DNA of 64,000 bases from Diplonema papillatum. Taxonomy: Eukaryota; Euglenozoa; Diplonemea; Diplonemida; Diplonemidae. Location of the stretch: NCBI GenBank assembly GCA_030068145.1, contig JAPJBO010000302.1:166501-230500 (forward strand), read 5' to 3'. The notes below the pieces were generated by a model. The model made no database searches, was not told the DNA's origin, and was given only the letters and a program-made list of their open reading frames with translations. Below are positions 12,001 to 26,200 of this stretch, piece by piece (position 1 is the first letter of the stretch; every line of letters starts with the position of its first letter). The position numbers and the translations under genes are program-made.

Positions 12001-14925
12001 TTGTTGTGAATGAACACGTTGCCGTCGACGCCGCAGGTCTCGTCAGACTGCACCCAGTCGGTGGTCCCAGGAATAGCGACCCCTCGGCAGTCACTTCTAC
12101 GATAGTTGCGGAACTCGATGTTCGTCACTACAGACTTGACGCTGACGTCGTAGAACTGGAACCCATCGTGATGCTTTGAAGCAAAGCCGGCACCGACGTT
12201 GCCGCTGGCCCCGTTGACGATGGCGTCCGTCAGCCAAACCTCGCCGAACAGTGTGCCGGCCCTCGCGACGTCGTGCATTTCAGCCGTAACTATCTCCACG
12301 CGGTTCCCCCAGTGCAGCACGCCCTTGTTGCACCCGTACAGCAGCGTGTTCTCGAACACCTGAACGACCGGCGTTCCTTCCCAATCCGCGATCCCAGGCT
12401 CCTTCTCGACCCTGGTGTGCCGCGAGAACCGGCCGCTGTTGTAAGCCAGCGTGCCGTCGCTCTCCGTCGTGAGCTGCCCGCCGATGTAAATGCAGCCGCC
12501 GCTCCCCCAGTACCAACCCGAGGAGTGCACCACGTTCCCTCTGAACTCCAACAGCGGACGCCCTTGCGGCTCGAGGTCGGTCTTCGATGCGTACACCCCA
12601 ATAGGCTTCGGCAGCCCGGGAAACCCGAAGCCCGACCAGCCACCGGACGCAACGTTGCCTGCGGTTTCGGTGCAGATAAACAGATAACTACGTGGCTGTT
12701 AAGGATAAGCAGGTTGACTGCCAACGACGGCGAGCCCAGTCAAGACGGTTGATTCCTTTCGTCAGCAATTCGGCGGAAGTTGGTTGGTAAGCTTTTCTGT
12801 CCTCCCCCTGATCACCCGATCAGGGTTACCGTTCCGGAGACCAACTTTACCTCTTGCTACCCTGCTGTACGGTGGCTGTGACTTACTATGTGGGCTGAAG
12901 TGGGTGCTGGCAGTGACTGACGGGGTTGCGGCTAGGCAGTGACAAGGCTGTTATTGTGGTTGCTGCTAGGCATCTGATGTTGTGAAAAGGACCCAACTTG
13001 GAAGAAAATCACACACCAATAATGCGGTTGTAGGCGTTGGAGAAGTAGAACCCGGCGGCGCTGTGGTCAGCTGGCTGAATAGTGTCTTCAGTGGTGAGGC
13101 CGCCTGGATTGGCAGCCTGAGTGAAGCGCTCGCCGCCCTGCGCACTGCCCGCAGCAGGCTTCCCGATGGTCTTCACATACGCTGCGAGGTTGTAAGAGAT
13201 GATGTTGTTCTCTTCAACGCCGTCTTCCACGTAGAAGCAGTTGCCAGTGGCGTTGAACGCAACGTTTTCGGTGTTCAGAAGCCCGTGCGTTCCGTGGATC
13301 ACCACACAGCGGAAGTATGTGTCACGCAGTGTGTTGTCCGACAAGTACGAGTCAGGCTGATTCTCCATGAGATGCGTGTGCAACGGGTATCTCGCCATGA
13401 CGTTCGTCTGACCCATGTAACGTGTGGCCACTCCTGCAATGCGAGCACGGCTGTTGGAACCTGCCACAAGAAGATGCCCGCCGAAGCCGTCTGCGTCGGG
13501 TTCACCTTCCAACATGACGTGTCGTGACAGCAACGCTACCTCACCTTGGTACTCTGTCCCTGCGTAGTGCGTGTACGTGGCCGGTTCTGTGAACTGGACC
13601 ACCTTGCCGTCGGAGCTGACAGCTCTGATCACCCGCACTTCGTTCTGGTTCGGCTGGCCCAGATCAGTGTCGTCAGGAATAGTAGTTGTCAGGAGGATCT
13701 CTTGCCCGGGGTACCAGTTGACGGCTTCTTGCAGGTACGCTCTGTCGTCGTCAGCTCGTACTATGCGCGCGAGACGCGACCACGTTGGATAGAACCGACG
13801 ACCAAAAATGTCAACCTGCGGAGGGAGGTGTGAGGTGGTGGGACACTTTGCACGACGCTAGCCTGTCGAACTCTGACCCTTGAAGTCGAGCTAATCGCCA
13901 CCAACAACAGTAATAAGCTTGAGTCCCCCCTTTTCCATGTGGTGTGTGGCAGATTCTGCTTAACATCGCGCTGCCGCGTGAAGACCAACAAAAAAGACGT
14001 CGGCAGCGTGTTTTGACGGCTGTATCCGAACCGGAATGAGAAAGCAGGGTAGCGAAAACAAGTGTGAATTTTGATTCGCCCGGTACGGCGCAAAGCAAGC
14101 GAAGCTCCTGTCGTTTCCTTCGCCTTGTCTTCTGTGGCCAGAGTTCGCCGGGTACAATGGTGCTGCTATTACTTTGCCATTCCGCTACAACTAGCGGAGC
14201 CGCCGGGCGCCTCGCATGATGTAGACTGACGGCAGCAAGAGTCAAAACGTGCAAGGGCGGTGATGCCCTGCAAGGTCTGTTCATTTTTTCAGAACCTCAA
14301 GACTTAGTAACGTCGGGCTGGCTGTTGAGTGGTTAAGCGGCTAATTCATTAGTCCATGTTGCCCATAGAGCAGAGCAGAACACACCTTGCTGCCGGGGAG
14401 ACCGGCTAATCCCTTGCTACCGTATCCGTTGAGTGGGGTGTCACCGTCGGACTTCGACCCGAAGAACGTGATGCGGATAGGCCCCTCCACACGGCACGTC
14501 GGCGACCCGATGAGCAGTTCTCCGGCTACAACGAACGCCTTCACTGAAAAGGAGATCTCTTCGTCCGCGAATACCAGCGCCGACGTCGCGGGCACCTCGA
14601 TCTTCTCAAACCGAGCGCCGGCCGCCAGTGAACTCGCGCTGAGGAGAACCCTCGTGTTCGCGGGCAGCGTCACCGTGCCGGACGAAGCGCCGACCACCGT
14701 TTCCCAGGCCGAGAGACCGGATCCATCCCACGGGCAGCTCGTTTGCGTCGTCATGACGGCGTCCCCGGGGTGCGGGGCCACCAGCAGGTCGACTCGTTCG
14801 GAGTACCGAGAAATGGTCGGCGGCGGGTTCGTCTCCGCCGGGATGCTCGGGCTGACAGGCGTCTGGAACTGCCCGACGACCGAAACGGCCGCGCAGGCCA
14901 AAAGCGCTTCCATCGGACGGGCCAA
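9077..14925 (-). CDS. Gene B: G8-domain / beta-helix protein with mucin-like stalk and membrane anchor (complete, 4 exons)
   Basis: Exons 14386-14925, 13017-13815, 11929-12658 and 9077-11531 give 1507 residues. Donors are GTGTGT, GTGTGT and GTATGT; acceptors are CAG; phases 0, 1 and 2. Exon 1 has a signal-like start (MARPMEALLACAAVSVVGQ; the second Met is an alternative) and goes almost directly into the G8 domain. Exons 2 and 3 form the beta-helix part (HTHLMENQPDS, CVVIHGTHG, FYVEDGVEENN). Exon 4 has a conserved globular part (DFWNVCDDCRF, ALWGHGPRFGD, GITGITGTGWW) and then about 400 residues of T/A/P-rich repeats, likely O-glycosylated in the secretory pathway. One membrane helix (WVVPVLVAAGLAVLAACAAA) and a short cytoplasmic tail ending MKFQV follow. 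It is predicted to be a type I surface protein. Family relatives are CEMIP, TMEM2 and PKHD1L1. It is the best-preserved member of the array. Confidence 0.88.
9470..10700 (-). repeat. Mucin-like T/A/P coding repeat in gene B exon 4
   Basis: The coding unit is variants of TTAPATSAP plus a TxAPDTVAPGTPV half. It recurs at about 69-72 bp, with shorter 42-48-bp steps in the 5' part of the plus strand. It makes the stalk between the globular ectodomain and the membrane helix. The same DNA is fully open on the plus strand (GADVAGAVVTG), a by-product of the repeat. Such arrays usually vary in length between alleles. Gene C ends exactly where this repeat would begin. Confidence 0.85.
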
Positions 14926-14944
14926 GATCCTGCCGGGGTGTGTC

Positions 14945-14983
14945 CCTCCTCTCCTCTCCTCTCCTCCTCCTTCTCTTCTCTTC
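14945..14983 (-). promoter_or_regulatory. GA-rich tract upstream of gene B start
   Basis: On the minus strand this is an almost pure GA run (GAGAGGAGAGGAGGG type) 20-60 bp upstream of the gene B ATG. It may be 5' UTR or a promoter element. Genes A and C lack an exact counterpart; gene A has an A/G run at 5598-5620. It could equally be a simple repeat. Confidence 0.3.
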
Positions 14984-15078
14984 TACACGTTCGCCCGGCC
15001 TTCGCCCCCTTTTCCTCTTTCCCAACCTTAAAATGCCGATAGAATGCACAAACAGAAAAAGCACACACACACACACAT

Positions 15079-15714
15079 ACTAGCAAGCTTGCTTGAGCGC
15101 CGAAGGCGCGTCTAGTGGGATCCACTACGTTCTGTGGATAGGCAATGCATCCCCAGTTTCACATCCACTCGTTACGAGGTTGGACGGGAGGGATCACAAT
15201 CCAACACACGTCGCAGGCTGGGTGTTGGCCCCCCTTTGGTTGGGTTCCCCTCCCTCTCTCTCCCTGGTTGGGTTCCCCCAATGTCGTTTTGCAGGCGCGG
15301 GCCCTGGCCGCCGGGGCCCGATTGACGTGCGCGAACGTCGGAGCAGTGGATGGAACTGCCTGCTGCGGACGCGGCGAGCGGCGGAGGTTCAGCGACAGGC
15401 TCGGCCTCTGGCGGGCACCCTTCGGGCTTTCCGTGACGATAGACGCCAGAGGGTGATGCCGCCCGGACCCCAGGGGATGCATCGCACAGAGGTCCCTTTG
15501 GTTGGGTTCCCCTCCCTCTCTCTTCTTGTGCCATTTTCGGCCCTTTCTAGCTTGCCTGTTTCCGTTTCCTTTTGTTGCCCTGCATCCCGCAGTTGCTGCG
15601 AGGACGTGCACCCGCTGGAGAACGCCAGCGCGAAGCAACCGGCCAGTGTCGTGGCCAGTGGAGCTGAGACCTCCAGAGACGTCGACAAGTCCATAGAACG
15701 GAGTAAGGATCCCA
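15079..15714. mobile_element. MITE-like unit 1 of the (CA)n-linked array, with internal insertion
   Basis: It begins with a connector, ACTAGCAAGCTTGCTTGAGC then GCGCCGAAGGCGC, followed by GTGGGATCCACTACGTTCTG at 15115. It ends TCCATAGAACGGAGTAAGGATCCCA, so the ends are an imperfect inverted repeat. About 260 bp (about 15262-15520) absent from unit 2 is inserted between repeats of GGTTGGGTTCCCC. A (CA)9 tract (15062-15077) precedes it. Confidence 0.6.
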
Positions 15715-15715
15715 T

Positions 15716-17243
<1,528 letters not shown>

Positions 17244-17320
<77 letters not shown>
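17244..17320. repeat. (CA)n microsatellite, about 77 bp
   Basis: Third CA run, closing the array on the right. Confidence 0.95.
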
Positions 17321-17322
<2 letters not shown>

Positions 17323-20288
17323 ACCCACTTGCGAGTTTGCGGATACCACCAAGTGGCATTCGATACGGTTTGGCCGCAGGACATTCGCTGGCGATGTCGA
17401 GCAGCTGGTGTGCGTTGCTTTCAATAGGACGCGCAGCAGCAACCGTGCTGTTCGGCGTACTCGGCCAGAACTATCGTACCCACGATTCGGACGGGACGTG
17501 GGCATCGGCCGGAAGCCGCTTGTGCACTTCTTCCATGAGAAGCCGGGGGCCTCAAACGGGAGGCGTAAAACTTCTCCATGACGCCTCTCGTCCACGACAG
17601 TACCGCACTCTGCAAGAACGCGGCCCGTGGCGTCCCAGTAGCCACGCTGTTGTGGAGGGGGCTGAACTCCAGCCCCGGTCGGCCCCCGCACTGCTGCGAC
17701 TTTAGTCACTGCTGAGGATGCATCAAAGGAACTTTGCTTCAGAAGCGTCATGCAGTTTCGACGACGCGAACCGAGCATCCACACGACGGGCTACGAAAGC
17801 TGGCGCAGAGCAACACTGGCGTGGAGTCGATTGCGAGGATAGCCTGGCGGGATTTCGTCGCCTGAACTACAACGACGGAGAGTTGCGCTCACGTGAGGCG
17901 TTCGATCGAGATCTGGCCACGTGTGATTGTGAAGGAAGACCTGCGAAGGAGTCATTCGCAGGTCTGCCCGTCGTCGCTAGTTGGCGACGCACGGTGACAC
18001 GCGCCCTGGTTTTCGGAAGGAGAAAAAGTGCAGCTGAAGTGGTGGCGCGGTCCCGAGCTAGGCGGGGAAGTTAGCGGACAGCTGGAATGGAACGGGAGAC
18101 AAAAAAAGCTGTGAACAAGCGGTGCGACTACGTTGATCGGCCTGCCGGCTTTTTCTCACCCTTCGAAAAAGCTCGCCACGCCAATAAAACGTTTGCTGGC
18201 TTCGCGTTGTCCTCGAGCTTTAGAGGGAGGTGGATTGGTTGACAATTTGACGAACGGAAAAAGAAGGAATGCGTAGCTTTAAATTCTCTTACTTGTTTGT
18301 TGCTGAAGATAAGGTAGACTCGGGAAAACTACTCTGGTGTCGGCTTTGTCTTCCGATACTCCTGTGCAAGCGGGAATGCTGCCCGACACGGTGGGCTGGG
18401 CCTATTCTTCTTTGTGGAAGGTCTCAACATCAAACTCGCCGTACCGTTTGGTAGCGGCGCGTTCGGGTCACCTTTGCGTCGACCACTGGAAAACAGTGGT
18501 CCTGCCGCCTTCATACTAGTATCGCTGCTCAAAGTGCATGGAACACGCCGTGCAGAGCAAAAACAACTTGAGCAACCATCAGTCCACTGCGTGGGCATCA
18601 TCACGTTGCACACTTGCGCGGGGTCGAACAACTTGTTTGAGTGTGCAAAGAAGGCCTGTGTGTGGCAGGCGCAGATCGTCGTTGTTGTTGCGCTGACTTT
18701 TAGCGTTATTTGACATAATTTGTGGATTTTTTCCCTATTTTTCACCGGCGACAGAAAAAGAACCGGCAGGAAGTCCGGCGTCTTCTGCGAGGTCAGGACA
18801 AGCACGGAACGGCGGGTGCGGCGATGGCTCTCTTGACGGTGGCTCTTATCTTGTCCAAGCCTGTCCAGCCCACCAGAGCACTGGCAATGATGGCTGGCCA
18901 AGTTCTTCCGTTTTCTCGCTGGCTTCATTTCCGTGATGTTCTGGTGCGGTTCCAAGAAGCCGCAGGCCAAGCACTCTGGAATGTTTTGTCGGATCTCGAC
19001 CCTTGAGGCCGGCGGGTCGTGTGCTCGGGTTGCCGTTCGTAACCGGTGGCTTGCTGTTTGACCACCGTGCGCACGTCTTGTGACCGGGCACATGTCTTCG
19101 GCAAGCTGTGGCGCTAGGCGCACACTACTTCTTGCGGACACGGCTTGGACAAGCCGCCACACTCTCTTCGAGTAACCAAGCAGAGATAGAAGAGCCGAAC
19201 CGGCCGCGGAAGGGAGGTGTGAGGGGAGACCGACAGAGACAATGAAGCCCCTCTTTCTGTTTACGACTGCAATTGGGTTGAGGACATAGAAATGCAAGCA
19301 GACCACCTATCTCGCATCATCTCGCTTCCGTTCAAAACATAGTCGGAACAACATACGTTTTGTTTTTTCAATGCGTTTTAGACTGGTTTGTGTTAAACCA
19401 AAAACCGGGGAGTCGGAAAAGCAAGAAAGTGTCTAGTCATATGACAAGAAGGTGTCTAGTCATGTGGCTAGCCAAAACGATGACTACGTCGCAGTGTGCC
19501 TGTGGTAGTTCGGCTGCTTGCCTCGTCAGGGACACTTTAAAGACCCTGCTTCGAAATGGACATTCTGCTTGCAATCTACGCAGGGGAAGAGAGCGAGGAA
19601 CAGGCCCTCTTTCTATCTACGACTGCTTTGTCGCTGAGACGGAAAACGGAGAGCTGCGGATATATTTTAATTCTGGCAGGAAGCCGTCAAGACGCCGAAG
19701 GGACCGGGGCGTGACATTCCACCGGCACCCGAAGCCACGCTCACCGCATGCAAAGCAGTGCGGGGGTTTGGCTTGCTTTCAAAAAAAAAACAGCGTCGGG
19801 TTTACATCTAATTGCCATCAGGTAAAGTTCTTGCTTTGAAGCCCCAGCCGAAGCGGCGTGGAGATGGGGAGGAGGTTCAGTTTCGGCACGTAACTTGGCT
19901 GATCGTTCTTCAATGCCACGCTACCACGGACCCTTGGACTGAGGCTGACGGTCAAATGCCGGAGTACAGTGGGCGACCAACGCTCAGGTAGAGCTGCATG
20001 GCAAGATGCCATCCCTCCTTAGCATCTTGGGTCCCGGGATATTGGTTTTACTATTGAGGTGGTTGGTGGAACAATCCCGCGGACTGTGTTCCAACGAGCG
20101 CACCCCTCTTCTCTGATCTCGAGGTGAGGGATGGGTGTCGGCTTTTTATTTTGCAGGTTCCCAAACATGCCGCCTTTTCTCTCGGCGGACTACTTCCAGC
20201 GACGTTTGAACATTCCGGAGGGTTGCAGCAGCATCAGAGACGGAGACTGGTTTTGCGTGCCCATCACACCTGCTAGGTCGACCAATGT
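17321..20288. other. Intergenic region between the (CA)n array and gene C
   Basis: No recognisable gene. The longest open frame is 18329-19306 on the minus strand (325 codons from an ATG); its protein is rich in Arg, Ser and Cys and has no motif I recognise. A minus-strand frame at 17360-17784 has a short natural-looking stretch (GYWDATGRVLAECGTVVDER) and could be an exon or fossil. The sequence TGTCTAGTCATATGACAAGA is followed by a near repeat at 19430-19470. Confidence 0.35.
18329..19306 (-). CDS. Hypothetical open frame, doubtful
   Basis: A 325-codon frame without recognised domains, membrane segments or signal peptide. It is listed only because it is the longest frame in this 3-kb gap. 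Composition (many R, S, P, C, H) is like translated noncoding DNA, and no splice pattern or repeat supports it. An orphan gene cannot be excluded. Confidence 0.12.
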   Translation of the reverse strand: MVCLHFYVLNPIAVVNRKRGFIVSVGLPSHLPSAAGSALLSLLGYSKRVWRLVQAVSARSSVRLAPQLAEDMCPVTRRAHGGQTASHRLRTATRAHDPPASRVEIRQNIPECLACGFLEPHQNITEMKPARKRKNLASHHCQCSGGLDRLGQDKSHRQESHRRTRRSVLVLTSQKTPDFLPVLFLSPVKNREKIHKLCQITLKVSATTTTICACHTQAFFAHSNKLFDPAQVCNVMMPTQWTDGCSSCFCSARRVPCTLSSDTSMKAAGPLFSSGRRKGDPNAPLPNGTASLMLRPSTKKNRPSPPCRAAFPLAQEYRKTKPTPE

Positions 20289-23200
20289 CTACGAAGACGG
20301 GGCGGCTGTAGGACGTGCCGGAGGACGCGCCGGGCAGCTGGCGTTCCAGGCAGGGATTGTGTGCAGCGGCTTCGTCGCGCAGAAGCCGAGGGAGTCGGCT
20401 GTGCAGTCTGCTACGACGTCGATGATGAAGCCCTGGTTCGTGTCGTACACACGAGCACCTCCCCTTTCGTAGTAGCCGTTGGTTAGCGACACGGGGATAG
20501 TCGGCGCCAGGTACAGCGTCGTGCCGTCAAAATAGTACTGTTCCCTCGGATTCGCCCACACGTCGTCCAAACTCGCGGCGAGGGTCATTTCGGTGTTGTG
20601 TTCTCCGTTGTACAGGTACCACGTCCTGACCGTGAACTTCGTCCCCGACGGGTAGTTCACCGCCAGCCGCACCATCGAATTCTCCGGCACCTGCCACGGC
20701 TTCACCTGCATCCGCTTCGGCGCACCCCCGTCGAGGGACAGCCACCAGCCGGTGCCGGTGATGCCGGTGATCCCGGCGTTCGACGTGATGATCATCGACC
20801 GCTCGTCGTCCCCGAACCCCGCGCCGTGCCCCCAGAGCGCCACGCGCCCCACGTTGCATGCGGTGTAGTCAACGAGGTCGACGGACCGCCTGCAAGCGCC
20901 GTACCAGACGCCGATGCCGCCGTTTTCGGCGGTGATTTCGGGCGTCTCGACCTTGATGTGCGCGACCTGCCTCTCCGGGATCCCCGGCGGCGCCTTCGGG
21001 CAGAGCCAGACTTCCCAGTCGCTCGAGAAGCGGCAGTCGTCGCAGACGTTCCAAAAGTCGACGTCCGAGCCCACAATTGTGGGGCGTCCCTCGAGGGTGG
21101 CTGACCCGTCGAAGTCAACAAAGTTGAACATGCGCGAGGCGCCGTTGGGCGCCCTCTTGAAGCTTATGAGCATGTCGTAGTCGACGTTCGTGTACCTGTG
21201 CGTGCCGGTTGATCGTTTTCCCACCTGTATTTACCCTGTGTCATTTTCAGGTAAGGAACTCTGATCAGCCACACCAAAACACGCTGCCTATTCCAGCCTC
21301 AAAACAGTGAAGGGCAACCCGCAAGATTGCTAGTACTAAAAAAATACAGTGAAGGTTCGCTCGAAGCTTCGGGTGGTCCGAACGTCCTTCGGGTGACGTT
21401 CAGGAACGGAACTCGCGCGGCAATGCAGGAGGGGTAGCCTCGGTACCAGCCTCGGTACCGGTAGGCGAGCAGACATACGTGATGTTGTTGACTGCGCTGA
21501 TGTGCTCGGGCTTGAACTCGTCGAAGTGGTACAGACCGGACCAAATGGCGTTGTCGTGAACGAACACGTTGCCTTCGACAGCGCAAAGCCACGCGGGGAG
21601 CTGGTTGTCAGCGTTTCCGGCTGTGACGACATCTCGGCAGTCACCCCCGCGATAGTTGCGGAATTCGACGTCGGTCACCACCGACTTGACCGCCACGTCG
21701 TAGAACTGGAACCCGTCGTGGTGCTTCGAACCGAAGCCCGCGTCGACGTTGCCGCTGGCCCCGTTGACGATGGCGTCCGTCAGCCAAACCTCGCCGAACA
21801 GTGTGCCGGCCCTCGACGCGTCGTGGATTTCAGCTGTGACGACCTCCACGCGGTGCCCCCAGTGCAGCACGCCCTTGTTGCACCCGTACAGCAGCGTGTT
21901 CTCGAAAACTTGGACGGCCGGCGTCCCCTCCCAGTCCTCGTACCCAGGCTCCTTCTCGACCCTGGTGTGCCGCTCGACCCGGCCGCTGTTGTACAGCAAC
22001 CTGCCGTCGCTCTCCGTCGTGAGCCGCCCGCCGACGTAAATGCAGCCGCCGCTCCCCCAGTACCAACCCGAGGAGTGCACCACGTTCCCTCTGAACTCCA
22101 AATTCGGACGCGCCCGCGGCTCGAGGTCAGTGTTCGATGCGTACACCCCAATAGGCTTCGGCAGCCCGGGAAACCCGAAGCCCGACCAGCCACCGGACGC
22201 AACGTTGCCTGATTTTAGAGAAACAGTTCGCTGTTGAAACTCCGGGGGTTGAGAGTCTCCGGGTGAGTTTTTTTGAAAAAAATGGGAATAGTTGAGTCGC
22301 AGCTCTTGACGAAAGACAGATGGAAACAATGGAAACAAGAAGATGCTTTTATTCTTCGCTTTTCCTCACGAACGGGGGGGTCGGTCCTGCTTTTGGCTTT
22401 GTAGGTCCTCCGACTCCCCAAATCGTGGTCAGCACAAAGTCAAGAGGTCTAGTCAAATATTCCCTGCAGTATTATTAGCATGCTTTCAAGAAGATAGCCT
22501 ACATGCTCTGCGTGGACTTGACGAGGTCTTAGTGGTTCCGTCGATTCCGAGGGAGGGACGGTTGGTGCCAACATCGAGCTCGCTCTCTTTTACTCGCTCT
22601 CTTTTACATGGTGTTCAAATCACAATTGTGCGTCCGGCGATAGTCCGCTCAGTCAGTTCGACCGTGACTGCATCCTTTTAATTGGAGCTCAAAGTAGTAC
22701 ATAGGGGAGCTGGCCCTCGACTAATAAAAACAGCGCGCGCAAAAATCTGTCGAATAGTCGGTAATAGGCAACAAAGATACACGCACAAGTACACGTACTG
22801 CCACTACAGCAGATACGATACGCACACTAACATACTATATGTGCGAGCCTTTTGATTACCTGAGCCGAGGAGGCTCCAAGCCTCCCACAACTGCAGTTTA
22901 GAGAACCAAACAGCTGGAAGTAAGACTCACAAGCGACAATAGCAGGAAAACCTCCCGCAATCACGCAATAGCCCTCCCCGACCACTCCCCACCCTCACAC
23001 CATCCAGAAAATGAGAGTGCTGGTCACCTTGTTGGACGAGCTCCGGGAGCAAAAGCCGTTTGGCTCGCGAGGCACACAGAACGATTCCGCCAAGCTAGTG
23101 ACGACGGAACTGCGGAAAGTTCTAGATGTGCTGAGTGGGGGTGACGCATCTGAGATGCTGAGGGCTGCAAGCACCCAGTGTCACCCCTTCTCGGACACTG

Positions 23201-26200
23201 GACCTCCCCACAGGGGCAGCACTCACCTCGTTGTAGTGGCTTCTCACTGCCGTCGAGTTACCCCAAACCAACAGTCATCTAGATCCTTCCGAATCTATCC
23301 AGCCTCCGCAAGGGTGCTGCTCCTTCTTCAAAGCAGTTTCCTGTACTGCAAGAAATGGAGCCAGGTCACTTCCTGCAGCACTTTCCCACAGTTCCTTGTG
23401 GGTAAATGCCTGCCTCAGCATCTCAGATGTGGCACCCCCACTCAACACATCTAGAACTTTCGTGCCTTGGCCCATTCTGCCCCCCGTCTGTACCTGCAGG
23501 TCATATTCTGAAAAAAGCCTAAATTATCAGGTAATAAAAAGACGCTCACATATACTACCTCAAAGGATCCTTTACGACAATGGTCACCCGGAGACTATAA
23601 AACCCCGGATCCCTAAGCGAGCTTGCACTCTAAAAAGCAAGGTGCGTAACCCCATTTTCGCTGCCCCTAGCCGACGGAGAATTCTCTATAAACTTTATGA
23701 AAGGGAAGCGCTCACACCGATAATGCGATTGTAAGCGTTCGAGAAGTAGAAACCGGCGGCGCTGTGGTCAGCTGGCTGGACAGTGTCGCCCGAGGTGAGG
23801 CCGCCGGGGTTGACGGCCTCGTAGAACTGTTCCCCGCCTTGCGCGCTGCCCTCGGCGGGCTTCCCGATGGTCTTCACATAGGCGGCGAGGTTGTGCGACA
23901 CTGTGTTGTCCTCCTCGACGCCGTCTTCAATGTAATAGCAGTTGCCAGTGGCGTTGAACGCAACATTTTCAGTTGCCAATGTCCTGTGCGTTCCGTGGAT
24001 CACCAAACAGCGGAAGTACGTGTCACGCATCGTATTGTCTGAGAAGTACGAGTCAGGCTGATTCTCCATGAGATGCATGTGCAACGGGTATCTCGCCATG
24101 ACGTTCGTCTGACCCATGTACCGTGTGGCCACTCCTGCAATGCGAGCACGGCTGTTGGAACCCGCCACAAGAAGATGTCCGCCGAAGCCGTCTGCGTCGG
24201 GTTCACCTTCCAACATGACGTGTCGCGAAAGCAACGCTACCTCACCTTGGTACTCTGCTCCTGCGTAGTGCGTGTACGTGGCCGGTTCTGTGAACTGGAC
24301 CACCTTGCCGTCAGCGCTGACAGCTCTGATCACCCGCACTTCGTTCTGATTCGGCTGGCCCAGATCAGTGTCGTCAGGGATAGTCGTTGTCAGGAGGATC
24401 TCCTGCCCTGGGTACCAGTTGACGGCTTCTTGTAGATACGCTCGGTCTGCACCAGCACGCACGATGCGCGCGAGACGCGACCACGTTGGGTAGAACCGAC
24501 GACCGAATATGTCGACCTGCGATGTTTTGCTAAGTGAGAGTCGAATGCGAAAGTCACGGTGTAGTTCTAGACAAACAATCCGCAAAAACGCAAAACAACA
24601 CCAACCAACTGGTAACCGTGTTCCGGGTAGGTACTAAGGCTGCTTACGCTCGCCTGCGTCCGTCCGCATCAGACTTATCAGATCTTTTTCTTTGACCCTG
24701 TCGAATTCGACCCGTGCGCCTTGACTAACAGTGTTGTTTGTCGACCGGCCGGTGACTGCGCTGAAAATGAGACAGTGCATGTAGGTGCGGGCCGTAGCCT
24801 GCTTATTCGTTTTTTTTTTTTTTTTTTTTTTGGAGCGCGGCCACGAGATTCTTGCGATCGACAGATTCGTTACGAATGCGGCGTTTATGCTGCGTGCTGC
24901 GTAGGAAACGGGTCCACACCTTGCTGCCGGGAAGCCCAGCGAAACCCTTGGTACCGTACCCGTTGAGCGGGGTGTCGCCGTCGGACTTCGACCCGAAGAA
25001 CGTGATGCGGATAGGCCCCTCCACACGGCACGTCGGCGACCCGATGAGCAGTTCGCCTGCCACAACGAACGCCTTCACTGAAAAGGAGATCTCTTCGTCC
25101 GCGAATACCAGCGCCGACGTCGCGGGCACCTCGATCTTCTCAAACCGAGCGCCGGCCGCCAGTGAACTCGCGCTGAGGAGAACCCTCGTGTTCGCGGGCA
25201 GCGTCACCGTGCCGGACGAAGCGCCGACCACCGTTTCCCAGGCCGAGAGACCGGATCCATCCCACGGGCAGCTCGTTTGCGTCGTCATGACGGCGTCCCC
25301 GGGGTGCGGGGCCACCAGCAGGTCGACTCGTTCGGAGTACCGAGAAATGGTTGGCGGCGGGTTCGTCTCCGCCGGGATGCTCGGGCTGACCGGCGTCTGG
25401 AACGGGCCAGAAGGCGACGCTGGAGGAATCGTGGTACCCGGTGGTGTTGGAGGGGCCCCAGTCGTCGGCGCAATCGGTACCATCGTGTCCGGGCTGTCGG
25501 TCGTAGGTGCACTTGTTACACGTGCAGGAGGCTCGGTGGCAAGGACTACAGGCGGTTGTGTAGGGGGGGCTCCGTTGGGTGCGTCTGTGCCCCAAGCCCG
25601 CGACCACGTTATGCCGTTGCTCCACGTGAAGACGGTGCGCAAATCGTCGAGCGCCCCCGTGACGCCGGTCGCCGCCCAGTCGCCGGTCAGCGCCGCCACG
25701 CTTTGGCCCGTCACCCTCGCCTGCCCGTACGGCGAGTACAACGTGCAGCCGTCCTCCCACACCTGAATCCCGCCGCTTCTGCCGCTGTCGTACCAAACCG
25801 CCTCCAGCGTGTCGCAGTTAGCCCAAGGCGTCGGGGTGGCGGCCGGCAACGCGACCGGCACTGCTGTTTCGGGTGCGGCCGTCAGCGGTGCGTTCGTTGG
25901 GGGCGCTGCTGTGTTGGGTGCCGGTGTGGCAGGTGGAGGCGTGGTGGGGATTCGCGTGTGCGGGGCGTTGGTCGAGGGTGCCGGCGTACGAGGCACAGGC
26001 GTGGCGGGTGCTCGCGTTGGCGAGGCTCCCGGCGCGGGCGTATTCCACGCTTGCGACCACGTATTCCCGTTGCTCCAGGCGATGAAGGTCCATCCCGTGA
26101 GCACCCCTGTGACGCCGGCCGCCGCCCAGTCGCCGGTCAGCGCCGACACGCTGGAGTCGGACACGCTGACGCTCAGCTGCCCGTACGGCGAGTACAGCGT

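Noticed and set aside
24810-24831. T22 run as the tail of a retroposed sequence
   Set aside because: Less than 90 bp separates it from exon 1 of gene C, leaving no body for a retroposon; a simple homopolymer is enough.
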